Positions 9,640 through 17,718 of a stretch of DNA of 64,000 nt are shown here, in pieces. Positions within the stretch are counted from its first letter, which is position 1; each line of letters starts with the position of its first letter. Position numbers and translations under genes: made by a program. The notes below the pieces were generated by a model that was not told where the DNA came from, did not search any database, and worked only from the letters and a program-made list of their open reading frames with translations. The stretch is from an uncultured Clostridia bacterium (lineage in GTDB: Bacteria > Bacillota > Clostridia > Peptostreptococcales > Anaerovoracaceae), in assembly GCA_934233735.1 (NCBI GenBank), contig CAKQGQ010000003.1, positions 62,001 to 126,000 of the forward strand, written 5' to 3'.

Positions 9640-10614
9640 TCATACAGTCAGCTTTTTCTTAACTGACCAGTTCGTGTAGTATGTCTTGCCTGCAATCTTG
9701 CGGAATCCGCGCACCTTGTAGTAGCGCACCGTGCCTTTCTTCCCTACCTTCTTATCTGTCCAAGTCGTACGGGAAGTGGAGGCTGCTTTCTTAAAGCCTT
9801 TATTCACTTTCGTTGAGCGATAAATCTGATAACCATCCAGTTTATATGCTTTATTGGATCTTTTATATTTCAAAGTATAACTTTTCTTTGCCTTGCTGTA
9901 CTTCGCCGAAGTATAGATGATTTTCATGGCTTTGACTTTCGCAATCGTTTTCTGCTGAGCTGCTGTCAAGGCCTTGTCTCCGCCGGTTGTCGGTTCGGAC
10001 GGGCTGATGTTCCCGTCGTCCTTGTCTCCCGGCTGCGTTGGTTCACTTGGACCTGCCGGAGTGGTCGGCGCCGTGCCTCCGCCTCCGTTTGACGGCGTAC
10101 TCGGCTTCGCCGGTTCTTTTCCGTTCTTAACCTCTATATATCCGTTTTCCGGTGTAAAGCTAACCGCCTTAATGTCGGCGTCATATCCCGTTACGCTGCT
10201 CTGCGTAAAAGAAATTTCCTGTTTTCCGTTGACTGCTCCATCCTTTACCTTAAAGGTCAGGGTTATCAAAACGCCATTCTCTTTGCAGTTTTCTTTTTGC
10301 AAAGAGTTTATCCATCCGCAATAGTACGGGACCTTGTCCAAGGTCTGGCTGTTCATCGTTCCGCCAAGGAGTTTGCCGTTCTTCTTCGCCGTCAGCTCAA
10401 ACTGCTTCGCATCGTACTGCACAGAAAAATCTATGGATGTAATGCCGGGGTTTCCTGTAATGGAAACCGTTAAATCAACACTGTCTCCGGGCTGTGCTTC
10501 CGCCGACGAAATTCCGATAGTCGGCGACGACGCAAAGACAGCTGTCGCGTAAAACGGCAGAGATGTTATCAATACCGCTATGCTTAAAATCAGCGCAAAA
10601 ATCTTCCTTTTCAA
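9640..10614 (-). CDS. Secreted cohesin protein with basic FnIII-like tail
   Basis: 324 residues from a TTG at 10614, chosen because AAGGAGG ends 8 bases upstream and a signal peptide follows directly (KRKIFALILSIAVLI... ending VFAS). Residues ~30-165 are the clearest cohesin of the cluster: PTIGISSAEAQPGDSVDLTV, GITSIDFSVQYDAKQFEL, GVLITLTFKVKDGA, then a final NGYIEV strand. A Pro/Gly/Thr-rich linker (~170-215) leads to a very basic C-terminal domain (YKLDGYQIYRSTKVNKGF ... VRYYKVRGFRKIAGKTYYTNWS) shared with three other surface proteins in the window. It is likely a minimal cell-bound receptor for dockerin proteins. An operator-like palindrome lies 47-65 bases upstream. Confidence 0.85.
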   Translation of the reverse strand: MKRKIFALILSIAVLITSLPFYATAVFASSPTIGISSAEAQPGDSVDLTVSITGNPGITSIDFSVQYDAKQFELTAKKNGKLLGGTMNSQTLDKVPYYCGWINSLQKENCKENGVLITLTFKVKDGAVNGKQEISFTQSSVTGYDADIKAVSFTPENGYIEVKNGKEPAKPSTPSNGGGGTAPTTPAGPSEPTQPGDKDDGNISPSEPTTGGDKALTAAQQKTIAKVKAMKIIYTSAKYSKAKKSYTLKYKRSNKAYKLDGYQIYRSTKVNKGFKKAASTSRTTWTDKKVGKKGTVRYYKVRGFRKIAGKTYYTNWSVKKKLTV

Positions 10615-10660
10615 TTTGCTTTCCTCCTTGCACGCGTTCACAATTTCTTCACATTTTATT

Positions 10661-10679
10661 TTAGCGTAAAATCCGCTAA
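10661..10679. promoter_or_regulatory. Operator palindrome upstream of the 324-aa cohesin gene
   Basis: TTAGCGTAAAATCCGCTAA has the same 19-base length and the same outer arms as the perfect palindrome at 13377-13395, with three differences. It lies 47-65 bases upstream of the TTG at 10614, where a repressor or activator of that gene could act. It is probably bound by the XRE regulator at 13549-13797. Confidence 0.6.
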
Positions 10680-10724
10680 AACGCAACGCAAATTACCTAT
10701 ATTTTCAAAAAAAGGAGTATTTCT

Positions 10725-13280
10725 TTATTCGAAAAAGTTGTCCGTATACGGAAGCATTTCATAATCCTTCCATCCGGCGATATGTCTTTCTAAAATCATA
10801 AGATTTGCCGGGCTCGCTTCGTCCATCCACGAAACATTTGTTTTCTGCGGAAGTTCCCGGTATCCTTCCCAGTCCGCTAAATGCCTCTTCAAGTAAAGCG
10901 CATCCGCCGCATCGACCTTTTTGTTTCCATCCACATCTCCGAAGTAATAGCTTGAATCATAAATATTGATGTTTCTCTGCCAATATTCTGAGCCTTCAGT
11001 TTCTCCGAAGCGCAGACCGAGCCACATCTCACCGTCATAAACGAAGTTGTCTCGAACAACCACTCTGCAGGAAAAATATGTTTTGCCATTGCACTGTACT
11101 TCTTTCGCGTCTGCAATTGACAGTCCTGTCATTTCGCCTTCCTGATACTCATGCACATTGTTTTCCACACCTATTAAAATCTTTATATCGGAAGCGTTAT
11201 AGTCTTTCGCAGGGGTAAGCAGGTAGAAATACTTTTCCGTTCCGTCTTCACTGCCCGCTTTCGCAAAGTTATAAGAAAATGCCGCGCCTAAATAGCTGTC
11301 CTGGCTGATTTCCTCCGATGAGAAAAGTCCGTATTCCGGCACACTTACCTTTACTTTCATCTTGTATGCGATGCCTTCGTAATCCGCTGTAACGGTGTGC
11401 TCTCCGAATCGATTCCATTCAAGAAGGCACCGCTGCTCGCTTTCTTTCCATATTTTCAAGCCCTTCGTACCGCTAATCTGCGCAATCGGAACCGCCTTAT
11501 ATTGGTTATTTCCCTGAAGCACTCCGAAGTATCCGCTCATCGCCCCGGACTTGCTGTCACCTTCTATGCCGGTTTTGATTTTGTCCTTTAAGCTGTCATC
11601 CCTGTCTATAATATATCCATTGCTGTCAACATAGACGGAGTCCCCTTCTATCCAGCAAAATTTCGGCAAGTACTGTATTTTATTTTCGATTTTAACGAAT
11701 GTCGCACCGATTCCATCTGGATCTGTTCCAATATAAAATTCGCTGCTCTCGAACCGCATTCTGTCAATGACCACTTTCCAGATGCAATGTTCGCTGTCAA
11801 CAGCGCCGTAATACTCAAAGTGAAGTCCTTTTATATTAATGCTTTCCCGGTTATTATTAAAAGTTCTCGGCTCTCCACCTGTCATGCTGTATACATAAAA
11901 ATACGCCTCGCTGCCTGTTTCATTTGTGTTTAATTCTTCGCAGTTAATGTTTCTAAGCAAGTAATCAGAAAGCTCGCTTAACCTGTCCGGATTTTTGAAA
12001 CATCCGTTTATCGGCATCGGAATATACATGTCTATCATATATTCTTTGCCTTCGAATTCTCCGACAATCCTGTGCATGCCGGTTTTCCTCAAAGAGTAAG
12101 TATACAGGTATTTTTCGTTACGGTCTCCGGAAGTTGTTCCTCCCTTCGTCAGGCAAAGGTCGCCGCCTGCTTCCGCAGTCAAATCCCGAACATTTTCCAG
12201 CGCATAATATTTACCGCCTTTTTCCACCGCAAAATATCCGTGAATCTCATGATTCATCCAAGTCTTCTGCGCTACACACTGCTCTGTGCATGATTTCACA
12301 CCTTCCGGCGAAGGACCGGTATACTGAATGATCCCGTCTTCATCCGCATAGATATAATCTCCTCCCGTCACCCAGCAAAGCTGCTTTTCCGGAATGATTT
12401 TTTCGGCGTCGTAGATGGTCATTCTCCAATCAGCTCCGATGATTTCGCGACTGTTTTCCGTTTCGGCATAACGATCTTCATAGGTAAATGCCATGGAAAT
12501 ATCACTCCGCTGCATAATTGCCTTGTAACTTCTATCCACTCTTACCTGACATACCCAATATTCATTTTCGTTTTTATATAAATGTATATTGCTGATTGAA
12601 ATGCCTTTAACATCTTTGCTTTTCCAGATTCTGTTGCCTTCTGCGTCCCGATCATCCTTTCCAATCGATACACGCGAGTTTATGGCATTGCTCGGCATTC
12701 TCCCTATAATATAAAAGTTAACCCAATCTTTGTCACTATCGGAGTCATCTAATAAATCCCCGAAATAGACAGTATCGCCAAGGAATCCGCTTTCTGTTCT
12801 CGCTTCCTCACGGAAAGCCGCTACCGACGGTACGGTAACTCGAATCTCAAGTTCACAGGTTATCCCGTTGTAAGTTCCCGTTATTTTATGCGTGCCGACA
12901 CGATTCGGATAAAACTCGCGGAAATATTTCACCCCGGTTTCTCGCAGACACGAAGACGATCCGCTTTCTCCGCTGCAGCTTATGTTGTCAAGTGCGTAGT
13001 AATCGCCTGTTGTTGTCTTAATCGCAAAGCACATCGTTTGTCCAACCTCCGGCTCATAATAAAGTGCACTGTACTCAAATGTGGTTGCAAGGGCATCCAA
13101 ACTTCCGGAATGTTGTTTGGGATTGGGGGCCAATTTCCCGTCTTCGCTAACAATAAGCCTTACTGGGATCAGAAAAGCATATAACTGTCCTTTTGTCTCC
13201 GCATAGCCTGCCGTCGGCAATCCAATAAAGCTGCATATCATCGTCATGCACATCAGCAAGCAAAAAATCTTTCTTCTCAT
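10725..13280 (-). CDS. Secreted triple-repeat protein with dockerin
   Basis: 851 residues. The ATG at 13280 is 9 bases after AAGGAG; the longer in-frame start at 13334 has no RBS. Signal peptide ~1-27 (ending AGYA). Three copies of a ~260-residue unit follow (~30-290, 300-545, 550-775). Each copy has a Trp- or Phe-led strand, a D-x-x-G-x-I loop, GYF(A/G)V...YYAL/YKAV, a strand like GTHKITGTYNGI / GMHRIVGEFEGK / GEHTVTADYEGI, and a final CRVVV-like strand. I do not recognise this unit. The last ~75 residues are a dockerin: a good first loop (GDVDGNKKVDAADALYLKRHL) and a second loop lacking most calcium ligands (VSWMDEASPANLMILERHIAGW). It is the first gene of the surface cluster, transcribed away from the XRE regulator. 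Confidence 0.82.
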   Translation of the reverse strand: MRRKIFCLLMCMTMICSFIGLPTAGYAETKGQLYAFLIPVRLIVSEDGKLAPNPKQHSGSLDALATTFEYSALYYEPEVGQTMCFAIKTTTGDYYALDNISCSGESGSSSCLRETGVKYFREFYPNRVGTHKITGTYNGITCELEIRVTVPSVAAFREEARTESGFLGDTVYFGDLLDDSDSDKDWVNFYIIGRMPSNAINSRVSIGKDDRDAEGNRIWKSKDVKGISISNIHLYKNENEYWVCQVRVDRSYKAIMQRSDISMAFTYEDRYAETENSREIIGADWRMTIYDAEKIIPEKQLCWVTGGDYIYADEDGIIQYTGPSPEGVKSCTEQCVAQKTWMNHEIHGYFAVEKGGKYYALENVRDLTAEAGGDLCLTKGGTTSGDRNEKYLYTYSLRKTGMHRIVGEFEGKEYMIDMYIPMPINGCFKNPDRLSELSDYLLRNINCEELNTNETGSEAYFYVYSMTGGEPRTFNNNRESINIKGLHFEYYGAVDSEHCIWKVVIDRMRFESSEFYIGTDPDGIGATFVKIENKIQYLPKFCWIEGDSVYVDSNGYIIDRDDSLKDKIKTGIEGDSKSGAMSGYFGVLQGNNQYKAVPIAQISGTKGLKIWKESEQRCLLEWNRFGEHTVTADYEGIAYKMKVKVSVPEYGLFSSEEISQDSYLGAAFSYNFAKAGSEDGTEKYFYLLTPAKDYNASDIKILIGVENNVHEYQEGEMTGLSIADAKEVQCNGKTYFSCRVVVRDNFVYDGEMWLGLRFGETEGSEYWQRNINIYDSSYYFGDVDGNKKVDAADALYLKRHLADWEGYRELPQKTNVSWMDEASPANLMILERHIAGWKDYEMLPYTDNFFE

Positions 13281-13376
13281 CTTTCGGTTCTCCTTTTTTG
13301 CAATTCTTTTATCTTCTAAAATTTTCTTTTTCATTAAGAAATATCGAGTTTTCCAACACTTTCCTTTACCTCAATC

Positions 13377-13395
13377 TTAGCGGATAATCCGCTAA
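13377..13395. promoter_or_regulatory. Perfect 19-bp operator palindrome (site A)
   Basis: TTAGCGGATAATCCGCTAA is a perfect inverted repeat. It lies 97-115 bases upstream of the 851-aa gene and about 155 bases upstream of the divergent XRE regulator. Recurrence of the arm elsewhere in the cluster makes it a likely regulator binding site. Confidence 0.65.
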
Positions 13396-13429
13396 ATGTC
13401 AATTCTATATCGCCTTCGCATTCCTTTTT

Positions 13430-13446
13430 TAGTGGATACTCCGCTA
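13430..13446. promoter_or_regulatory. Second operator copy (site B)
   Basis: TAGTGGATACTCCGCTA keeps the arm spacing of site A with one arm mismatch. The centres of A and B are 52 bases apart, close to five helical turns, which would put both on one face of the DNA. The remainder of the 13281-13548 gap is AT-rich and probably holds both divergent promoters. Confidence 0.55.
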
Positions 13447-13548
13447 CCTTGCGAGTTGTTCACCTTGCCATGATAAAATTTTTGTCATAAAAAGTTATTT
13501 CTTGGTTAATTTTAGTATTTTTAGTTTTTGGGGGAAGATATAATAAAT

Positions 13549-13797
13549 ATGTACAGAAGAATCCGAGATTTGCGCGAGGACAGCGACTTAACACAGCGTG
13601 AAATGGGCGAAATCCTTCATTGCTCCCAGCGCGTTTACAGCAATTATGAACGGGGTGATTTGGATATTCCGACCGATATATTAATTAAGCTTGCAAAATT
13701 CCACCATGTTTCGACGGACTATTTGCTTGGACTGACGAATCAAAAGGAGCCTTACATATCAAAAGTACCTTTCAGAGAACGCGAAAGAACCCGCTAA
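13549..13797 (+). CDS. XRE-family HTH regulator beside the surface cluster
   Basis: 82 residues, from the ATG at 13549 preceded by GGGGGAAG; an in-frame TTG seven codons earlier is less likely because it overlaps that RBS. The protein is almost entirely one Cro/C1-type helix-turn-helix: RIRDLREDSDLTQREMGEIL, then HCSQRVYSNYERGDLDIPTDIL, then LIKLAKFHHVSTDYLLGL. There is no effector domain. It is divergent from the 851-aa dockerin gene and separated from it by two palindromic sites. A further site precedes the cohesin gene and a half-site precedes the left-edge gene, so I infer that it regulates itself and the cluster. Confidence 0.85.
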   Translation: MYRRIRDLREDSDLTQREMGEILHCSQRVYSNYERGDLDIPTDILIKLAKFHHVSTDYLLGLTNQKEPYISKVPFRERERTR

Positions 13798-13853
13798 AAA
13801 ATCCCCTCCGAAGAGTGCCATGAGACTGCGCATTCTACGGAAGGGGATTTCTT
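13798..13853 (+). terminator. Terminator after the XRE regulator
   Basis: AATCCCCTCCG at about 13800-13810 pairs with CGGAAGGGGATT at 13838-13849 around a long loop, followed by TTCTT. It lies directly after the stop codon. The converging gene at 13912-15078 may share it. Confidence 0.6.
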
Positions 13854-13911
13854 AAATATTAAATTTATTAATTGCCGCTGTCAGTTACTTCAAAAATCAT
13901 CTCGCCGCACC

Positions 13912-15078
13912 TTAGATGCCTTTAACAGCCAGCAGCATATGCGAAGTTGCAAGCTGTTCCGGTGTCGGGTCGAAGTAGATGTAGTTGGTCAGACCTGTAT
14001 AAGTCCATGTGTTGGTAGTGCTGTCCCACTTATTGCTGTTGCCGGTGGTTGCGTCAACCGTAATCCAGTGTCCGTTGACATAACATTCGTTCCACCAGTG
14101 GTCAAGCTTCGTGATGTTCTTTTCTGTCGACCAGTTGTTGTACTCTCTTCCGTTAAGGCTGATGTGATGTCCGTTTACGATTCTGGTCGGAATGCCCTGC
14201 GCTCTGGCAAGCGCGCAGATTGCTGCCGAATAGCCGACACAGGTTGTAGCAACCTTGCCGTCTTCACTGTTCGCACTCTTTTTCTTCTTTCTCATATTGT
14301 AAAGATTGCGGTACGGATCTACATACTGCTTGCTTCCTGAGGAAAATGCCACATTATCATAGTAGAAGTTTTCTGCGACATATTCATAGATCTTCAGCAG
14401 TTTTTCGTAATTCGTCGATGCACCTTTCACAACTTCATTGGAAACTGTCTTGAAATAGTTTACCTTCTTCTTGGTTACTGACGCAACCTTTTTCGTTACC
14501 GGGTCACGGAAGCAAATCGTCTTCACATCGCTGAGATTGGTTTTCTTGAAAGCGGAAGCTTTTTTCTTCTTATTGGCATTCTTATCAATGCGCGCGTTTT
14601 CGTTGATAACCTTATCATATTGCAAAATCGCGAACTGTCCGTTGGTTACGCGGAATGCACAGTTTTTATAGATAACCGGTCCCGGTTTCGAGCCTAATTG
14701 CTTCGTAATCAGCAAAACATAATCGCCGCTCATCTCGCCATTCAGCTTCGTCGAGTTCTCTAAGACATAAGAAAACTTATTATAGTCGCCCATATCCGTC
14801 GGAGTAGCGCGTCCTGCCCAAACACTGGAATTTTCGCCGCTCCTGCGGATGGAGATATTATATTCGTCAGCCTTTACCGGAGTTTCAACTTCGATATTCA
14901 TCGTTGTTCCGTTTGCGGTAATTTTTACAAAATTGTGTTCCAGAGCCGTACTTGATACCAAACTCTGTACCTCAGTCGGCGTGCCTGCGCTCTTCAATGC
15001 AGCGGATGCCGGAGCCGGAATCATGGAAATAGCCAGGGATAAGGCTAAAATCATTCCGATTTTTTTCTTGATTTTCAT
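13912..15078 (-). CDS. Secreted transglutaminase-like protein
   Basis: 388 residues, from the ATG at 15078 eight bases after AAGGAGG; the longer in-frame start is rejected for lack of an RBS. Signal peptide ~1-26 (ending ASA). The N-terminal ~150 residues look beta-rich (TTMNIEVETPVKADEYNISI). The C-terminal half is a transglutaminase-like core with Cys280 in TTCVGYSAAIC, His327 in LDHWWNECYV and Asp342 in WITVDATTG. Family members are peptidoglycan- or protein-acting proteases or crosslinkers; the substrate cannot be read from sequence. Unlike the 680-aa transglutaminase protein it has no dockerin, so it is secreted or wall-associated on its own. It has no operator of the cluster type upstream. 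Confidence 0.85.
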   Translation of the reverse strand: MKIKKKIGMILALSLAISMIPAPASAALKSAGTPTEVQSLVSSTALEHNFVKITANGTTMNIEVETPVKADEYNISIRRSGENSSVWAGRATPTDMGDYNKFSYVLENSTKLNGEMSGDYVLLITKQLGSKPGPVIYKNCAFRVTNGQFAILQYDKVINENARIDKNANKKKKASAFKKTNLSDVKTICFRDPVTKKVASVTKKKVNYFKTVSNEVVKGASTNYEKLLKIYEYVAENFYYDNVAFSSGSKQYVDPYRNLYNMRKKKKSANSEDGKVATTCVGYSAAICALARAQGIPTRIVNGHHISLNGREYNNWSTEKNITKLDHWWNECYVNGHWITVDATTGNSNKWDSTTNTWTYTGLTNYIYFDPTPEQLATSHMLLAVKGI

Positions 15079-15157
15079 TTCAAATTCCTCCTTAACCCAC
15101 CAGTATACACCGCACACCAATGTCCAAGTCAAGTCTTTTTTTTTCCGACAAAATCTC

Positions 15158-15192
15158 TTAAAAAAAGATGCTGTCCATGCGGACAGCATCTT
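15158..15192 (-). terminator. Terminator after rpsI
   Basis: A perfect 12-base stem (AAGATGCTGTCC pairing with GGACAGCATCTT) with a four-base loop is followed by seven T on the minus strand, about 50 bases after the rpsI stop. Confidence 0.9.
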
Positions 15193-15241
15193 GAAAAGTC
15201 TTGTATGAACTTTTTTTCGAAAGGTTTCGAAAATCTGTGGA

Positions 15242-15637
15242 CTAACGCTTGGAGAACTGGCTTGCTCTTCTTGCTTTCTTGAGTCCGTATTTCTTTCTTT
15301 CTTTCATTCTCGGGTCTCTCGTTAAGAATCCTGCAGCCTTAAGCGGAGCTCTGTAAGCTTCCTTGTCAGCTACGCAGAGAGCTCTGGAGATGCCGTGTCT
15401 TAAAGCACCTGCCTGACCTGTGAATCCGCCGCCGTGTACAGTTGCGATAACATCGAACTTACCTTCGCAGCCTGCGATTTCGAAAGGTCTCTTAACTTCT
15501 CTCTTAACGATTTCCATTCCGAAATAATCTTCTAAATCTTTCTTGTTAACAGTGATCTTTCCAGTTCCAGGGATTAATCTAACTCTAGCAACTGAACTTT
15601 TTCTTCTGCCTGTTCCTTGATATTGAATCTTTGCCAT
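15242..15637 (-). CDS. rpsI: 30S ribosomal protein S9
   Basis: 131 residues, the standard length for bacterial uS9. The diagnostic N-terminal [16 protein letters not shown], the central [20 protein letters not shown] and the C-terminal tail ending QFSKR are all present. The tail normally reaches the P-site tRNA in the 30S subunit. It follows rplM by 19 bases, the conserved L13-S9 pair, and a strong terminator ends the unit. Confidence 0.98.
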   Translation of the reverse strand: MAKIQYQGTGRRKSSVARVRLIPGTGKITVNKKDLEDYFGMEIVKREVKRPFEIAGCEGKFDVIATVHGGGFTGQAGALRHGISRALCVADKEAYRAPLKAAGFLTRDPRMKERKKYGLKKARRASQFSKR

Positions 15638-15656
15638 TGTCTATTCCTCCCTTTCC

Positions 15657-16085
15657 TTAGAATTCCCAAGTTTCCGGCTGCTGTGCAGTATGCGGATGCT
15701 CTGCGCCTGCATAAACCTTTAACTTCTTGTACATCTGTCTGCCGAGCTTTCCATCAGGAAGCATGCCTTTTACAGCGTGTCTGATGATTTCATCCGGCTT
15801 CTTAGCCTGAAGTTTTTCGAATGTGATTTCGCGAAGTCCACCCGGATAACCTGTGTGTCTCTTGTAAATCTTTTCTTTTCTCTTCTTGCCTGTAACCTCA
15901 ACCTTTTCAGCGTTGATAACGATTACATAGTCGCCGCAGTCAACATGCGGTGTGTAGATCGGTTTCTTCTTTCCGCGAAGGATGGAAGCAACCTCGGATG
16001 CAAGTCTTCCGAGAGTCTTGCCTTCTGCATCGATAACGTACCACTTACGTTCAACCTCTGCAGGTTTTGCGATGAATGATTTCAT
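15657..16085 (-). CDS. rplM: 50S ribosomal protein L13
   Basis: 142 residues, the usual length of uL13, an early-assembly protein of the large subunit. Recognisable segments are [45 protein letters not shown] and the C-terminal [16 protein letters not shown]. It starts with ATG at 16085 after GGAAAGGAAAG. It is first in the rplM-rpsI operon, behind a ~200-base leader. Confidence 0.98.
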   Translation of the reverse strand: MKSFIAKPAEVERKWYVIDAEGKTLGRLASEVASILRGKKKPIYTPHVDCGDYVIVINAEKVEVTGKKRKEKIYKRHTGYPGGLREITFEKLQAKKPDEIIRHAVKGMLPDGKLGRQMYKKLKVYAGAEHPHTAQQPETWEF

Positions 16086-16289
16086 TTTCTTTCCTTTCCG
16101 CCTACTGGGATTTCCATGCGGTCTTCCGCACCTTCCGCGCCATCGCAGGGCACGAAGAAAATCTTTTTCGGCTTTGTCTACTGGGATTTCGGGCAGATGC
16201 CTGAAATCTTTTTCGATATACTAAATCTATTAGTTTCGGGTCCCGGACGGATTCCCATCCTGCGCCCGCCTGCACAATCATGCCATATT
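16086..16289 (-). promoter_or_regulatory. Long 5' leader of rplM-rpsI
   Basis: About 200 bases separate the promoter at 16290-16318 from the rplM ATG, and no gene is seen in them. GAAATCCCAGTAG occurs twice on the minus strand, at 16178-16190 and 16102-16115. L13 mRNA leaders with autoregulatory structure are known in other Firmicutes, so this may be one; I could not fold it. Confidence 0.4.
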
Positions 16290-16318
16290 ATTATATAGCG
16301 AAAGCCTTGCAAATGCAA
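16290..16318 (-). promoter_or_regulatory. Promoter of rplM-rpsI
   Basis: TTGCAT (16313-16318), a 17-base spacer and TATAAT (16290-16295) on the minus strand. The -35 box overlaps a hairpin, GCCTTGC-AAAT-GCAAGGC, that is followed by six T on the plus strand. Confidence 0.7.
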
Positions 16319-16379
16319 GGCTTTTTTATATTTTATTTTTGCATTTTACCGACAGTTAGATTTGAATCCGCTTAAACTG

Positions 16380-17606
16380 TTAAATCACTGACACCGGACA
16401 ATACCACGCTTCCCTGTTATACGGAATTAATTCACTGCTCATGCAAATAATCAAGCCCGGCTGTACCTCCAAGCCAAGTTTATAAAGTACCCCGAAATTC
16501 TTATCCGGATTTGAAGGATTTTTGCTTTTTTTGATTTCTATCGGGTAAAGTTTTTGATTTTCGATGATAAGAAGATCAATTTCCTTCTTATCAACATCAC
16601 GGTAATAAAATAAATCCGCAGGCTTGCCCGCATTGTAATAGCTCTTCACAATTTCAGAAACAACATATGTTTCTAAGAAGGCCCCATCCATAGCGCCGTT
16701 TTCCAATGTCTGCGGATTCGGCCAGCGACAAAGATATGCGGCGAGTCCCGTGTCCATAAAATAAACTTTTGGCGTCTTTATAAGCCTTTTTGTGATATTT
16801 GAAAAGTATGGACGCAATATAAAAATGATTCCTGAGCGCTCTAAAATTCCTACCCATGCTTTTGCAGTCGGTGCAGAAATTCCAATGCTTTTCGCGATTT
16901 CATCATATCTCAGTTCCTGGCTTGTTCTTGAAGCCATATACACCAAAAAATCATAAAAAGCACTGAGTTTTCCTACCTGTGCGAGTTCTTTAACATCCCT
17001 TTCAATATATGTGTTGACATAGTCCATATAAAATCGGTCTCTGTCCAAATCCGTGGTACAGAGTTTGGGCATGCCACCTCGAAAAATATCGGAATAAATC
17101 CGGTGGATGTCCTTTGGCTGACAAGCCTTTGTCCTCTCTCTTACAGCTTCAATATTCGGCGAAAACAGTAGTGCATCCCGCCCTTCTATTTCTGCTGCAG
17201 AGAGGCTTGACATATCAAAAATCGCAATCCTTCCCGCCAGCGATTCGGAAACACCCTGCATCATTTTAAATTTCTGAGACCCGGTGAGCCAAAACATCCC
17301 ATTGTTTTCTTCGTCTTTCAGCGCTTTTTCGTCAACAATCCTTTTTATTTCGGTCAATATGGACGGAACTCGTTGGAATTCATCAATAAGCAGCGGGAAG
17401 CCATAAGTCTCAAAGAAAAGCCCGGGGTCTGTTTCCGCCAGTCTCCTGGCATTTCCATCGTCAAATGTTACGTATTTCCGCTCCGGCTCTCTCATGTGAT
17501 TCAGCATTGTGGATTTGCCCACCTGTCTTTGGCCGCAAACCATTACGACCGGATAGTATCTTGAGGCATAAAGAACCTGTTCCTCTAAATGTCTTTTAAT
17601 ATACAT
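16380..17606 (-). CDS. AAA ATPase with DUF4143 domain
   Basis: 408 residues. The N-terminal ATPase has Walker A GQRQVGKST (~26-34) and Walker B PLLIDEFQRV (~71-80), with a sensor-like WLTGSQKF. The C-terminal DUF4143 region has YFMDTGLAAYLC and a nuclease-fold-like signature, FYYRDVDKKEIDLLIIENQKLYPIEIKKS. The family is widespread in anaerobes, often in several copies, with no settled role. It stands alone between the rplM operon and scfB. A second, only distantly similar ATPase lies at 56504-57781. Confidence 0.9.
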   Translation of the reverse strand: MYIKRHLEEQVLYASRYYPVVMVCGQRQVGKSTMLNHMREPERKYVTFDDGNARRLAETDPGLFFETYGFPLLIDEFQRVPSILTEIKRIVDEKALKDEENNGMFWLTGSQKFKMMQGVSESLAGRIAIFDMSSLSAAEIEGRDALLFSPNIEAVRERTKACQPKDIHRIYSDIFRGGMPKLCTTDLDRDRFYMDYVNTYIERDVKELAQVGKLSAFYDFLVYMASRTSQELRYDEIAKSIGISAPTAKAWVGILERSGIIFILRPYFSNITKRLIKTPKVYFMDTGLAAYLCRWPNPQTLENGAMDGAFLETYVVSEIVKSYYNAGKPADLFYYRDVDKKEIDLLIIENQKLYPIEIKKSKNPSNPDKNFGVLYKLGLEVQPGLIICMSSELIPYNREAWYCPVSVI

Positions 17607-17718
17607 AGCATCTTTTCTCCGATAATTCTAAAGTCTAACTTTATTTTACTCGAATTTGTTTCTTGCGTCAAGAAAAAACATACCGCAATTTTATTCTTCG
17701 CAGCATGCGTATTTTCAT

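Noticed and set aside
836..10614. Cellulose-degrading cellulosome
   Set aside because: Cohesins and dockerins are present, but no glycoside hydrolase or carbohydrate-binding module is recognisable in the window, so a cellulolytic role is not claimed.
9640..10686. ATG start at 10686 for the 324-aa cohesin protein
   Set aside because: It would put 24 non-signal residues before the signal peptide and overlap the operator palindrome; the TTG at 10614 has the RBS.
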